A stretch of DNA of 64,000 bases from Talaromyces rugulosus (taxonomy: Eukaryota; Ascomycota; Eurotiomycetes; Eurotiales; Trichocomaceae): positions 1,922,001 to 1,986,000 of the forward strand of contig NC_049562.1 in NCBI RefSeq assembly GCF_013368755.1, given 5' to 3'. A program made the position numbers and the translations under genes. Under the pieces are notes generated by a model, which saw nothing but the letters and a program-made list of their open reading frames with translations, was not told where the DNA came from and searched no databases. Shown in pieces: positions 49,191 to 60,630 of this stretch (position 1 is the first letter of the stretch; every line of letters begins with the position of its first letter).

Positions 49191-51247
49191 TTATAGCAAG
49201 AATCGGAAACCCTGCCTCACAGCCACCCGGGGCAAGCCGTGTTCTTCATTGGCATGCGCATCTACAACCAAATCGGTACCCTCTTCGTGGTCAAGTTTCT
49301 TGTTAAGTCTTCCTAGATAAATACGAAGAATGGTGGAAAATATGATCGTCATAGAGGACATGCCGATATTGACACTGAACGCGGTGATATATCGAGGTGA
49401 GGCTGAGTCTTTTTTTTATATTAAACAGTTAGCATATGAATCATATATCGTATGGCCTTCTGACAAAGGATATATTTACCAGGGTAAAGGTAAGGCGTGT
49501 AAATCTGGCACACATTACTGAGACAATTGATCAAGGCCAAAGCAGCTGCACGTTTTGCTGCAGGGCGCGGTAGGACTGCGTCTATTAGTAAGTATTGCAA
49601 TATCAATCGCAAGTAGAGAGCTTTTACCGTTTGAGATGTATCCGAGGGCGACAACGTAGCTGGAATAAATGCCACCAAGCATGATACACATTGCGCTTAA
49701 AGGTGCGTTTGTTAATGACTTACCGATATACAGCACATAATTGCGTGGACTTACACGTAGCGAGCCGCAAAGTTGTTGCCTGTCATAGCTAGGATGAAAG
49801 ATACAATAGCGATAATGGGTGGAAGGCACATGTGCAAGTATCGTTCACCTGTTCGGTCCGCATGCCAGGCATGGATCAATACGACAATTGTGCCTATGAG
49901 ATATGGAGGCGTAGTCAGGAGCAAGGTATCAATGTTATCCTTGCCAAGTCCAGCCATCACACTGAAAAAGACATCAATTTTCACTGTTCATCTTTCTTTC
50001 AAAAAATGTCTACATACCTTGGGAAGAAAGTGGTTACAGCACCGGCAGCGGTGCAGCCGTAGATGACACCAAGCAGTAACCAAGCCTTTGGATCCCTTAT
50101 CGAGCAGACATTGTTAGTTCAATGGCCAAGTCCCAGGAGTTGAAAGATTCCTCTTACATGATAGCTAGTTTTGCGCCATGAAACATGCTTTGATGCTCAC
50201 TGTCCACCCAATCATCCTCACCAATATCTTCTTCGAGTCTCCAGGCCGCAAGCGCTTTCTCGTCATCACTTAGCCAGGATGTCGTTCTGGGAAGATCTGG
50301 GACAATAAAGAAGGCGATCAAAGCCACAAAGATCTGCAGAGGTTAGCCTTTTGACATTCATTTGGGCGACAAAAAAGCGGTGAGACATACCGTCAACGCA
50401 CCCTCAATGATGAAAAGCCATCTCCATGCTGCAATACCTCTTGTGCCGTTCAAGCCGCTCGTGATACCAGCGGAGATTAAACCCGAGAATGCACCTGAAA
50501 TTAATGAGCCTGCGTAGAGCAGCGCGGTCCGTTTGACTAATTCCTTCCTTGTATACCAGGCCGACAGGAGGTAGAGACAGCCGGGCTGAGAAAGGTCAAC
50601 TGATATTAGCAAGCATTTGGCAATAGGGTATGCTCATTTTCTTACAAAATATGCGGCCTCAACAAATCCAAGGAAGAATCGGACGACTAGTAAGCCACTG
50701 AAGCTTTTTGTGACAGCAGTGCAGCAGGAGATAACACCCCATACGACCATACATCCCGGCAAGTAAATCGAAGGTTTACCAAATTTGTTTAGAATCATGT
50801 TCGAAGGGACTACTATGATTAGCTCGTGATATAAAAGTTATAAAGGCTAGACCTACCTTGCATGAGGAGATATCCGACGAACAGGATGCTAACACAGATC
50901 TTTGCACTACGGTCAGACGTCCAGGTTGCTTCTGTTTCTCATCACATAATAGCTGGACAATATCTTACTTGGTATTCATTCCCAGTAAGATTCAAATCCT
51001 TTTGCAGTCCGGCCAGCTTTGCTGCCGCGATGTTGTTGCGATCCAAGTAATTTAGGATGTACATAACTAACATCATTATCAGGAGTCGAAGATCAACTTT
51101 TTTGACAAGCTTCTTCTCTCGTTGTGCCCTTTCTTCTGGTGACCAATTCAACAAAGCTGTTGGCATCGTCCCGGCGACTTGGTCTTTGGGCTTGTCGAGC
51201 GCATATTGCTCAATGTGATTTTCCTCAGAGTCCTTGAGATTATCCAT
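49191..51247 (-). CDS. MFS transporter, Dal5-like anion:cation symporter family
   Basis: Twelve-helix plasma-membrane carrier of the allantoate/organic-anion family. Ten exons on the minus strand: 51247-50969, 50899-50857, 50809-50646, 50585-50391, 50333-50158, 50095-50018, 49961-49755, 49695-49628, 49581-49480 and 49408-49191, totalling 1530 nt, 509 aa. Helix 1 signature DLRLLIMMLVMYILNYLDRN; VPSNMILNKFGKPSIYLPG; RFFLGFVEAAYFPGCLYLLS; the WRWLFIIEGALT helix 6; GRP-like PRPAAKRAAALALIN; and the late YPDSASPRYITAF. Every junction keeps frame, so it looks functional. It sits at the left border of the accessory block with a broken AKR and a dehydratase relic. Confidence 0.9.
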
Positions 51248-51976
51248 GAATGCGAGCTGAACTTCGAATAGGGCAAATATGGGGAAGAAAAGAGCGAAGA
51301 AGGATATTGATATGTTAGTTATTTAAAGCGAGAAATAGAAGTAACCTGGTGCTATTAAATTTAAACTTCCTGGGGCATCTAATGTCCCTACAAGTAAATT
51401 CCCCATGGGGTAAGAACTTGGCCGGAAGAGTGCGGGGCTCCTTCGGATATACATCCAAGAAACTTGCAGTTTGTAGCTAACTGAGTAAAGCAATGAGAGA
51501 TGTCTTAGACCCTTATCCGAGACTATAGTTCCCACCTGATAATTACTAGACACGGATAAGTCGGTGTTTGTGGGGGGGATCGACCACATCGGAAAACGAA
51601 GGCTATCCAATGCCTACAAACATGGAAATATTATGCCACCAATAATATTTCGCTAAGAGTTGTGATTTTTCCTGCCGTATAGCTAGTATATCCTAGGTAA
51701 GCTGTTTTAGTTTACCCCACGAGATGAACTTGCTTTGATCTGTGCTCATGTTTTTTTACCCGCCATTATTACCAAATTCGGAAATACTTGATCGAGCATT
51801 AAGTCATCTAATACTAGGCCAAGAAAACGAAGTATCAGATTTCTAGCTCATACTAATTTTGTCTTACTTTGAATCTAAATAAAGTAGAAATCTTCTATAT
51901 GCAAAAGGGCGAGAAGAGAAAGATCATCTATGCACATGGCATCCACCTTCAAAAGCAAAGTAGACTGCTTAGCGTT
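51248..51976. other. Intergenic
   Basis: MFS promoter side and the 3' side of the broken AKR gene. No gene seen. Confidence 0.45.
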
Positions 51977-52791
51977 TTATTTTCCAATTTTCTTCTGCTG
52001 TTCTGCCCATTCCCGTGCACTCTGCTGGGCGCTGGCCTCGCCAACTTCACCAAATATGTCAACACCAAGTCTTGCGGGGAAGTTCATACGTTTGTGCTTT
52101 TCCAAGCTCTGAACAGCCTCGAATGCGTCTTCGGGAAGTACGAAATCTGGTGTAGATGATATAAAAAGTTAGACATCGAGAAATGCAGTATGATTGTATA
52201 ATTGTGACCACTTACCTCGTTAGAGTGCCGAAATGATACCGGCCAGTGGATCTGTTCAAGGAAACATGACGAGTCAGTAACATGGTCAGGGAGTGGTAGG
52301 TCTCACTAATGTGAACTCACCAAGTAGAGGTCAAGGTAGTCAGTTTGGAGATCAGCGAGTGACTTGTTCAAGGCCGCTTCAACGTGTTCAGATTCGTGGT
52401 GCGTGTTCCACAACTTGCTGGTTAACTTTCCAGTAAATCCTACAGCTAGTCTTATGTACCAAAAAACTCACATCAACTTTTTTGGGGAGCATGCAAACTG
52501 GGGGATACTTACGAATATCTCTCCGCGTGGTACCCCGGACGCCTTGATTCCATCTCCAACCTGTTTTTCGTTGCCGTAAACAGCTGCCGCATCGATGTGT
52601 CGGTAGCCTGCTTCCAGGGCTGTCTTTACTGCGTCGCGAACTTCATCGTTCCTTGATTGCTGTTGAGGTATATGTTAGTCATTGAGGGTAGATGCTACTG
52701 TGGTCCCGGGTCTTGAACATACCCATGTGCCCAGGCCAATGGCGGGCATACTATAGCCGCTACTCAACCGGAATGTTTGACCTGAAGCCAT
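51977..52791 (-). pseudogene. Aldo-keto reductase with internal deletion
   Basis: A normal AKR beginning: exons 52791-52723, 52659-52513, 52425-52321 and 52251-52216 encode 119 residues with GLGTW and the full catalytic tetrad (Asp in RHIDAA, Tyr in AVYGNE, Lys in TSKLWN, His in IHWPV). Only about 66 nt later comes a frame that is plainly an AKR C-terminus (52147-51977: PDFVLPEDAF, HKRMNFPARLGVDIFGE, ending KKIGK-stop). The ~150 residues between, with the second half of the TIM barrel and the cofactor site, are absent. The natural GTAAGT/CAG junction is out of phase. Similar to the Gcy1/glycerol or sugar-aldehyde reductase group. Best read as a pseudogene. Confidence 0.8.
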
Positions 52792-53281
52792 TGTTGCAGT
52801 CAATGATGATACAGGTGATTTCTGGTGTATGTGAATGAGAGAGCAGACTGTAAAAAAAGGCCTGTCTGATGTGTCATGACTTCAACCACTTTGGTAAAAG
52901 ATGTATTTTGCCTCCAATCGTAAGAGCTCGGATAAGTACATATGCAAATGTAGTTGGAAGGGGGAATAGTTCTCTATAATGGAACAACTTTTCCGATTGG
53001 TCCTGGATGTCGGTAACTTTTCCGAGACGAGGATTCTTTTCCGAGGTACTGCCGAGGTCTCTGGAAAATGACCTTACTCCATATTCTCTCTGCATCGAAA
53101 GTAGCGCAGTCGTGCTACCAATTGGTTCAATAGACTGTAATTTATGCGCCCTTCTCCATTAATTAGCTCGATGATGTTACGAAGTAAGAATTTCTGATTT
53201 CCCCTAGTCGTAATGCTCAGAAGTGACAAGTCTTGACTTAACCCTCTTCCTTGAATAGTAGCTAATCAAGCAAAGAAATAG
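52792..53281. other. Intergenic between broken AKR and dehydratase relic
   Basis: Would have been a divergent promoter for the two genes. No intact gene; AT-rich. Confidence 0.4.
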
Positions 53282-53621
53282 GCCCAAGCAAACGTCAAGA
53301 TCACAGACTCCGAGGGGAACGTTGGTTGCGGTGAGGTTTCACCAGGGGGGAATACGGAGGCGGTTGAAGGCTGTCTCGATGCCTTTGTCGAGCGAATTGT
53401 CGGCTTGGATGCCAACTATGACCCATATGAAACAATTCCCCTTCGTGAGGCGTCCTAATTACAGACTCTAGTCATATCAAAATGGCTATCGCATGGGCTT
53501 CTACTGGGGAGGACCATGGGCGGTGGGGGATGGCATGTTGGATCTTATGCGGGGCCCCGGATTAGGGCTAGAGATGGATGGGGGAAATATTAGGGCTGTC
53601 GCAGTGGGCGCCAAGGCCTGA
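53282..53621 (+). pseudogene. Relic of an enolase-superfamily (sugar-acid dehydratase-like) gene
   Basis: Two fragments in different frames. Frame one, 53282-53458, reads ANVKITDSEGNVGCGEVSPG then TEAVEGCLDAFVERIVG, the N-terminal capping domain of mandelate racemase/galactonate-type dehydratases, where GWGE is usual (here GCGE). After a stop and a +1 shift, 53481-53621 gives NGYRMGFYWGGPW, matching the family's YR.GFYRGGP segment, and then decays to a stop. The first ~30 residues and the whole barrel with the Mg-binding Asp/Glu residues are missing. Seen: the fragments. Known: the family pattern. Inferred: an L-rhamnonate/galactonate-like dehydratase origin. Confidence 0.7.
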
Positions 53622-54093
53622 AGGTGAGTGGTGAGAATGGTGAATGTATTGATCTAGTGCATATAAATAAATAAAAAATACATTATTATTCGTCGATACA
53701 TCAATTGATGCGACATTTCACCACATAAAGACAGCTGGAGAGTGGACATACAAGAATATGCAACGTACTGCCAATCTGCAAGAGACAAAGAAAAACTCCT
53801 CTAGTTTTTAGCCCAGCAGTAGAATTTCTGGCACTGTTCGACTTGTTATCAACTGTGCCAATAAAAACCATGGCTTTTGGTAATTATGCACTATTCTGTC
53901 TGCCACGGGGCACGCACGGTCAGGTGAGCTCTCGACGGGTAAATCTCCGGGCCCTTTCCTCCTTCATGTTCAGCTCGCACCTCCCCACATCACCAAGAAT
54001 CAAACACCAAAAGAGACGTCAGATACAGAGGCTAACAGTCAAATTATCATCACTTGCGCTACCCCTCTACTTCTAGTTCCCGGCAAGAGTTCG
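53622..54093. other. Upstream region of the third Zn2Cys6 gene
   Basis: Promoter side of the regulator. A 77-codon open frame (53843-54076) shows no family similarity. No gene called. Confidence 0.45.
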
Positions 54094-56600
54094 ATGGAGT
54101 CGTCGGAGGAACCACCGAGTAAACGCCGATGCGACAAGAAACGCGTACGGGTAACTCGCGCTTGTGATACCTGCAAAAGGTAAGTTCGATTTTTCTGCTG
54201 CTGATGCGTGATGAATCATGGACTGTCTTCCTGATAGATAGAAGAAAGAGAGTTAAGCTCACGATCAACCTAGGAAGAAGTTACGTTGCACAGGGACTCT
54301 GCCCTGCAATAGTTGCAACCGAACTGGCAAAACATGCGAATACACCGCTGATTATAATAGGGGAAAAGTGCCCCATGTTCGTATAGCCCAGCAGCCGGTG
54401 CAGGAGAGTGATGAGCAACAGAAACAGCAGCAATTGGATCCTACTGTGGAAGCAGCTAGGTTGCCACCTTTGCTTCATTCTCGCCTCAACATAACAGAAT
54501 CAAGTCAACCGACTGATAATCCACCATCTCGCGCATCTCTTGAGCCCCATCAAACAGATTTGGAGGGTCACTATGTCGGCCCTTCGTCCGGCGTCTCGTT
54601 CCTGGTTCGGGCGCAAAGAAAATTGTATAAATACTTGGAGCTGCCCGTCAACGCGCCCATATTCACCTTTGGGGACAGTCCGTTGCCAAGGGGCGAGTCA
54701 GCCTTCATGCTACTGCCTCCAAAAAAGGAGGCCAACGCGCTCGTGGCAAGATATTTTGATTTTGCTTTCCCCACACATCGCTTCCTTCACCAACAGCAGG
54801 TCGAGGGCTGGGTTGATGAATTCTATACTGCCGTACTAAGATCTGAAGCTGTCAGTCCCAGTATGCGAGGGAAACGCGCTGTGGTACTTATGGTTTTCGC
54901 TCAAGCAAAGCAATGTCAGTCAGACTCGGATCAAACCCCAGCCAACTTGTCAACAACCAGGTTCGTCAGCTGTATATGCGTTCATTTCCGTGTGAAAATC
55001 AAATGCATGGCCGTTTTTGTGATTTTCCTTCCCTTATCTACCTCCTTTTTATTCCTGTTAGCATAACTCATTGACTTGATAGTGCGGTCTATTTTGCGGC
55101 CTCGGAACAGCAGCTAAACGCTGAGACAGGCCCTGTCCGCTTGACGAGTGTACAGGCGCGGCTGGCTCAATGTTTCTATCTTCTGTCTCAGTCTCGCATC
55201 AATCACTGTTGGAGTTTATTCGGGACGACAGCTCGGCTCGCTATGACCATCGGTCTGCATCGCACCCGGAAGCGAGAAATTGGCGCCGGTATCGATCATG
55301 TTGATTTTGAATGTCGAAAGCGTGTCTTTTGGTGCGCATACAGCCTGGACAACTATCTCAGTGCCGCCTTAGGTCGCCCACGAATATTCCATGATGATGA
55401 CATTGACCAAGACTTTCCTGCGGTTGTTGATGACTCTCAAATTCTCCCAGACCAGATTCTTCCCTTGGCAGGGAATTCACAGAGTATAATGCTGGCTCCC
55501 TTATACCATGCCAAACTGTCGGTCATTATTGGCCGTATATTACATGACATGTACGGAGCTCACAGATCAAGCTCTCAAGTAGAAGCATTAGCCGCCGCTC
55601 AACATGGCGCAGATCTTACCTGCTGGCGCCAGGAAATTTCCAGATTTCTTGACTCCTCGAATGTTGACCTTTTGATGCTAATATACCAACGCCAATATAC
55701 GGTGCTAAACCTAGCCTTTTACCATGCGCAGACTTTGCTCTATCGACCATTCATGATAAAGCACCTTGGAACTTTTATGGATCGGGATAAACAACGAAAT
55801 GACTCTCATAGCGAAACTATGAATCAGTACATTCAAATTTGTCTTATAGCTGCCACGAAGATTGCCACGATGATTCGTGAACTTTGTGAAAAACACCGAA
55901 TGTACAGCACGTTTTGGGTAAAGAAGATAGCCTTTCATATCACTCGAGCTCAGAAGCTGATTTACGCGCACAGTTTACCCACTATTACGGATTTTCCGCC
56001 ATCATGATTTTGTATGTGCGAGTCATTCAGTTGGCTGCGCAAAAGGGCAACCCGGAGGAAGTTCTAAAATATCTACAAACAGGGGAGCAAGCCCAACGGG
56101 ACCTGGCCACTTGTGGCTCACGGTCTTCCTTCGTGCAACGCTACATCGTTGTTTTGGAGGAGCTTCGCCAAGAAGCCCGGACCGCGGTGAATCAGGATGG
56201 CCATCACCAAGAACCAAATGCCATTAGAGATAACACACTCTCCTATGGTCATGAAATACCGGAAATTGGGGTCTCTACCTACCATGCGGGCGTCCAGTCG
56301 GACGAGTTGGAGTCTGTGAATGGGCCACTGCATATCAATAAAGGGATGGTTGAAAATCGCAGCGTTGAAGATCCTGGGGGGCTAAGAGGCTCCAATTTGA
56401 TGATGATCCCCTCGATGCAGCCTAATCCACCACAATGGCCAGAAGGCGGAGTTGAGGATAACTTACCTGTGACTGGATTTACTGGACTCACAGATTGGGG
56501 ACATCTCGATTCATTGGCAGTCGCAGGGATGGGGGAATTGGACATTCTTTTCTCTCATGGCTGGGAGCTGAGTGACTCGAGAGAAGCACCTGGCGGTTGA
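54094..56600 (+). CDS. Zn2Cys6 fungal-specific transcription factor in the accessory block
   Basis: Exons 54094-54179, 54274-54960, 55083-55917 and 55974-56600 total 2235 nt, 744 aa. Zinc-cluster cysteines at 24, 27, 34, 40, 43 and 50; the core is CDTCKRKKLRCTGTLPCNSC, preceded by a basic KRRCDKKRVRV. The Fungal_trans domain includes ARYFDFAFPTHRFLHQ, CWSLFGTTARLAMTIGLHR, RKRVFWCAYSLDNYLS and ALGRPRIFHDDDIDQ, all typical and intact. The C-terminus is acidic with scattered Trp/Leu. The only intact regulator between the two MFS genes, so a pathway-specific activator of the block is likely (inference). Confidence 0.92.
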
Positions 56601-57149
56601 TGAGAGCCATAATTAATGAAATGCTTCGCAGTCATATCAATTTCGTAGTGCCTTTACTACAGTCGTTGTGCGTTACTGAATCTGCTCACAGCTCCTAGGT
56701 TAGAGCATCTTATAAAGATCGGATGTCACCTTTGCTTTTTCCGCATGGGGACCCTTGGTTTCTCGTATCCCGCGTGAAATCTAAAGACTTCCAACTACAC
56801 TGGGTAGTGCTTTCATCGTCGTCTGAATAATCCATGCCGGCACATGGCGTAGAACCACCGTTGGGATTTATCCTTCTGGGGCTTTTCCGAGTACCCCGCA
56901 TGAAAATTACTCGGTACTATTCCGAATGCTACCCCACGGAAAAGGCTCGGGTAAGTGTTAATCATGTTTAAGGCGATCATACCCACCATTTTCCATTAAT
57001 AAGGGTCAGTAGCCCAGTAGTACAGCATAACAAAACTCGTTCTGTTCCAATGAATGCTTGCACGGTTTAGTTGGACACCGACACCCCTGCCTGCTACTAC
57101 CCGATTCCTATCATGTCAATGGCGCTTGCAAAAATACAGAACGTGAATC
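56601..57149. other. Intergenic, upstream of the second MFS gene
   Basis: 3' side of the regulator and the MFS promoter. At its end, an open stretch 57114-57210 in another frame looks like a displaced MFS N-terminus (see findings). Confidence 0.45.
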
Positions 57150-58811
57150 ATGTTGAAGATGCGTTCCCGGCAAACGACACCATCCTCAAATCTGATGAGA
57201 TTCATGAGCCCTATAGACCCAGAGGAGGAGAAACGGCTCGTACACAAAATAGATTGGATTATACTTCCTTGTCTTAGCGTGTGTTACATATTCTTTTATG
57301 TAAGTAACCGACAGTTCTGATAGGGTTGGCCTTTAATAGCATCAAATGCTTGGATATTTCGTTGACTGTATTCAATTTGATTTGATAGATTGACAAAACC
57401 ACCCTTTCATATGCAGCAATTTTTGGGATTGACGAAAGCCTTCATCTAGTTGGTACTCAGTATAGCTGGTTGTCCTCAATTTTCTATTTTGGGTTCTTGG
57501 CGTGGCAACTACCGACGAATCTCTTAATGCAACGACTTCCCACCGCAAAATATATGGGCGTGAACATCATTTTATGGGGGGTCTTCCTTGCCCTTCAAGC
57601 TGTTTCAAAAAACTTCGCAACACTCGCTGTACTCCGAGGGCTTAGTGGCGCTGCAGAGGCCTGTGCCGATCCCTCTTTCATGATTATCACCAGCATGTGG
57701 TATAAACGAAGCGAGCAGCCTATTCGAATTGGAATTTGGTACTCATCCCTGGGACTAGGTATTGCAGGCGGTGGGGTGCTTGGTTATGGGATTGGCAAAA
57801 TAAAAGGCTCCCTACCCAGCTGGAAATATGAATTCGTCATCATTGGCGCTTTGTGTTTCTTATGGGGAATCGTCATGCTCGTGGTGCTTCCCGATTCGCC
57901 ATTAACTACTAAATATCTTAAACAAGCAGAACGAACTATTATGATCAACCGACTACGGGAGAACCAGACCGGAATTGAGAACCGGCATTTCAAAATGCAC
58001 CAGTTTGTAGAAGCAATCACTGACTTCAAGGTCCATCTTTTCTTCCTCATTGCCTTTTTCCAGGCTATTGTCAACGGAGGAGTCACTAATTTCGGTACAC
58101 TTATCATTCAAGGATTTGGGTTTTCGACTCGTAAGGTGTCATCAGCCCTAATAAACATTGATTCAAGGGTCACTGACTTGTCGCAGTCGGAACTACCTTG
58201 CTCCAGATTCCATATGGAGTCTTCATCTCTGTGGTCATTCTTTCCTGTGTCTGGATTAACGCAAAAATGCCGCCTAACAGTAGATGTCTCATGCTGCTGA
58301 TTTTCTTGGCGCCTAATATTGCCGCTGCCTTTGGTCTTCGCTTTGTGCCCCAAAGTGCCAAGGTTGGCCGCCTCATATGTTACTACGTGAGAGCCCCTCT
58401 ATTTCTGAGAAAATGCTCGGATTTCTGACATCTCTATAGCTTACGGGATCCTATAATGCATCATTTGTGATGCTATTATCTTTGACTACTACCAACATAG
58501 CAGGGCATACAAAAAAGGTGACAGCCAGTGGGGTCCTCTTCATCGGTTACTGCACAGGGAATATTGCCGGTCCCTTCTTCTATAAGAACAACCAGAAACC
58601 CCTGTACTCGCTCGGTATATGGAGTATGATTGTTTCTCACCTGCTGGAGGTCGTTTGTGTGGTGATATTGTGGGTTTATTTGCGGGGTGAGAACAGAAGA
58701 AGAAATAAGAATCAAGGCATTGGTGGAAATGCTTCTCAGCCTAGCCATTATGTGGGAACATTGGAGGACATGACCGATAAAGACAATCAGAATTTTCGTT
58801 ATGTGTTCTAG
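57150..58811 (+). CDS. MFS transporter, Dal5-like family
   Basis: Exons 57150-57299, 57389-58130, 58187-58386 and 58440-58811 total 1464 nt, 487 aa. Family marks: DPEEEKRLVHKIDWIILPCL then IDKTTLSYAAIFGI in helix 1-2, FYFGFLAWQLPTNLLMQRLP, LRGLSGAAEACADPSFMII, SMWYKRSEQP, GYGIG, LPDSP, and the late TGSYNASFVMLLSLTTTNIAGHTKK. The 12-helix layout is complete. The start is uncertain: ATG 57150 is the first in the frame, but a frame from ATG 57114 encodes the sort of N-terminus this group normally has, suggesting a small indel near 57205-57212. Substrate unknown; organic or sugar acids are typical for the family. Confidence 0.85.
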
Positions 58812-59354
58812 GCCTATTCTCGACGAACTAGTAACCATCAAGAGGTGACAGCGACTTCGTTCAAGTTCAAGCACATCTGTCATTTCGAGACAGTCTACCA
58901 TCCTAAAAATTGGGGTACTAGCAAGCCTGCAGTTTTGATGGACCATTGTGAATCCGGAGCTTACTGGGAGTTGAAACATGTTAGGTTACCATGCAAGATG
59001 TATAGAATGTGAAAATTCTTGGATTACGGTCTTGCCGCGGTATTTATAATGTTCTCGGGGTGCTGAACTTTTAGAAGAATAGATTCATTTCTTTTCAATA
59101 CATTTACTATTGAAAATTCCTCTTTACGAGGGAGTGAGAAAGTAGTAGTTGAAGAAGTCAAATCTCCCGATCAAATCTCCAGATCAAAGTGGGAGAGGAC
59201 CAAATGAAGAGTGTGTAAAAAGGTGAAGACAGTTTCGAATTCGACTGGATACAGTTGATGAAGTCAGGACCACAAGTCAGCACCACTCAGGTTACAACCT
59301 TTGAAGATGCCAGTAGCCTATGTACTAGTCCTTTAGAAAGAACGTGCATAGAAA
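58812..59354. other. Intergenic
   Basis: 3' side of the MFS gene. No gene seen. Confidence 0.45.
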
Positions 59355-59624
59355 TTACGCGTGATATTTGCCGTTGAAAGACATGACAACATCCCTTTGT
59401 TTGAAGTAACCTTCACGCTTGACGAATTCTGAGAGGCCAGTGACATCAACCTCTTGATTGCTCAATTTCCATAGGGTTTGAGCCTCTCGACATTCCCGAA
59501 AGTGTTCCATAAAATCGTCATAGGAGTACACTTTGTCTCGCAGAGCACAAGCATTAGACTGAATCCTTGATGATCTCAAAGCCTTCTCCAAGGCAACCTG
59601 AGAGCCACTGCAGCATATCCCATT
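59355..59624 (-). other. Unrecognised 3' exon-like fragment
   Basis: A minus-strand open stretch of 90 codons that begins right after a good acceptor (TTGATAG at 59625-59631) and ends in a stop. The composition is protein-like (KVYSYDDFMEHFRECREAQT, LSEFVKREGYFKQRDVVM), unlike the surrounding AT-rich DNA. I do not recognise the family and find no upstream exon with confidence, so this may be the remnant C-terminus of a lost gene. Confidence 0.3.
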
Positions 59625-60630
59625 CTATCAAGTAAAATGGCGTTATTGTAAGCATTTAAATGGTAGCGGTTTTATTCAGACCTATAGATAAATTGATTTT
59701 GAAATGATAGCTGAAACATGATGTCGAAACATATGGGCGGCTCTACACATGTAATAATGGAGGAATAGATTACTCACACATTCATTATTATTAATTGAGC
59801 ATACTACTGTCCATTATAGGCTAGCATCGAAATTATACATGGTCCCTCGGAAAAATGGGGGCCAGAGTCGGCCGAAGCCGTGCTTTGTCGTCTTAAAACA
59901 AGGGCAAATTGCTCAGGTCCTCGGGCTCGGGTAAGTATTAGCCCGTACGCCATGTGGAATGGAATGTGTTGGCTCGTCTTTTTGTTCTCACTTTTCGTAA
60001 AGTTTTTAGGTGCATGCAAGGCTTGGTGAAAAGGAAAAAGATTTGTAATTCGAAGACTACGCCCCAAGACATAATCCTGTTATCATCAACATCGAATCAA
60101 AGCATGTTGCTGATCCTTCTAGTCGGGCTATTTAGCCCCGATTAGACTTTAGGGGATTTTGAACTAAGGCTCGATAAAATTATCTCAGCATCACAGGCTC
60201 ACAGCTGAAAATAATAAATTCCATTAACGTATAGACGACCGGAACTTACCTAGATAGGAACTACAGAGGCTTAATAAAGGACTTTACGGAGTTCTCCGTA
60301 CATCCATAGTTATACGTATTATTGAAAATCCTTGTAGACCCATTAAAGTGGAGCCATTTCGGGCATGGGTTGATAAGATCGTTAGAAGAATCATGAAACA
60401 GGATCGACAGGAAGTGGCGAATGATCGGACAGCTGAATAGGCAGACCATTTAAATATTTTGCATATACTACTCAGCCGGCACGAAAAGTATTAAAGAATA
60501 AATAAATATAGAAACGAATCCTGAATCCATTCGGAATGACAGGCTTAGATATTAGTAAAGGTAGAGCTCTACTCGGAACCACTCAACGCCGAACCGGTAT
60601 GCAAAAACAGGTAAATGTCGAACAAATGAT
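59625..60630. other. AT-rich gene-poor interval
   Basis: No exon with splice context and no repeat ends recognised. Confidence 0.4.

Noticed and set aside
60261..60449. Possible transposase fragment in the AT-rich right arm
   Set aside because: No catalytic motif or terminal repeats; resemblance too weak to state.
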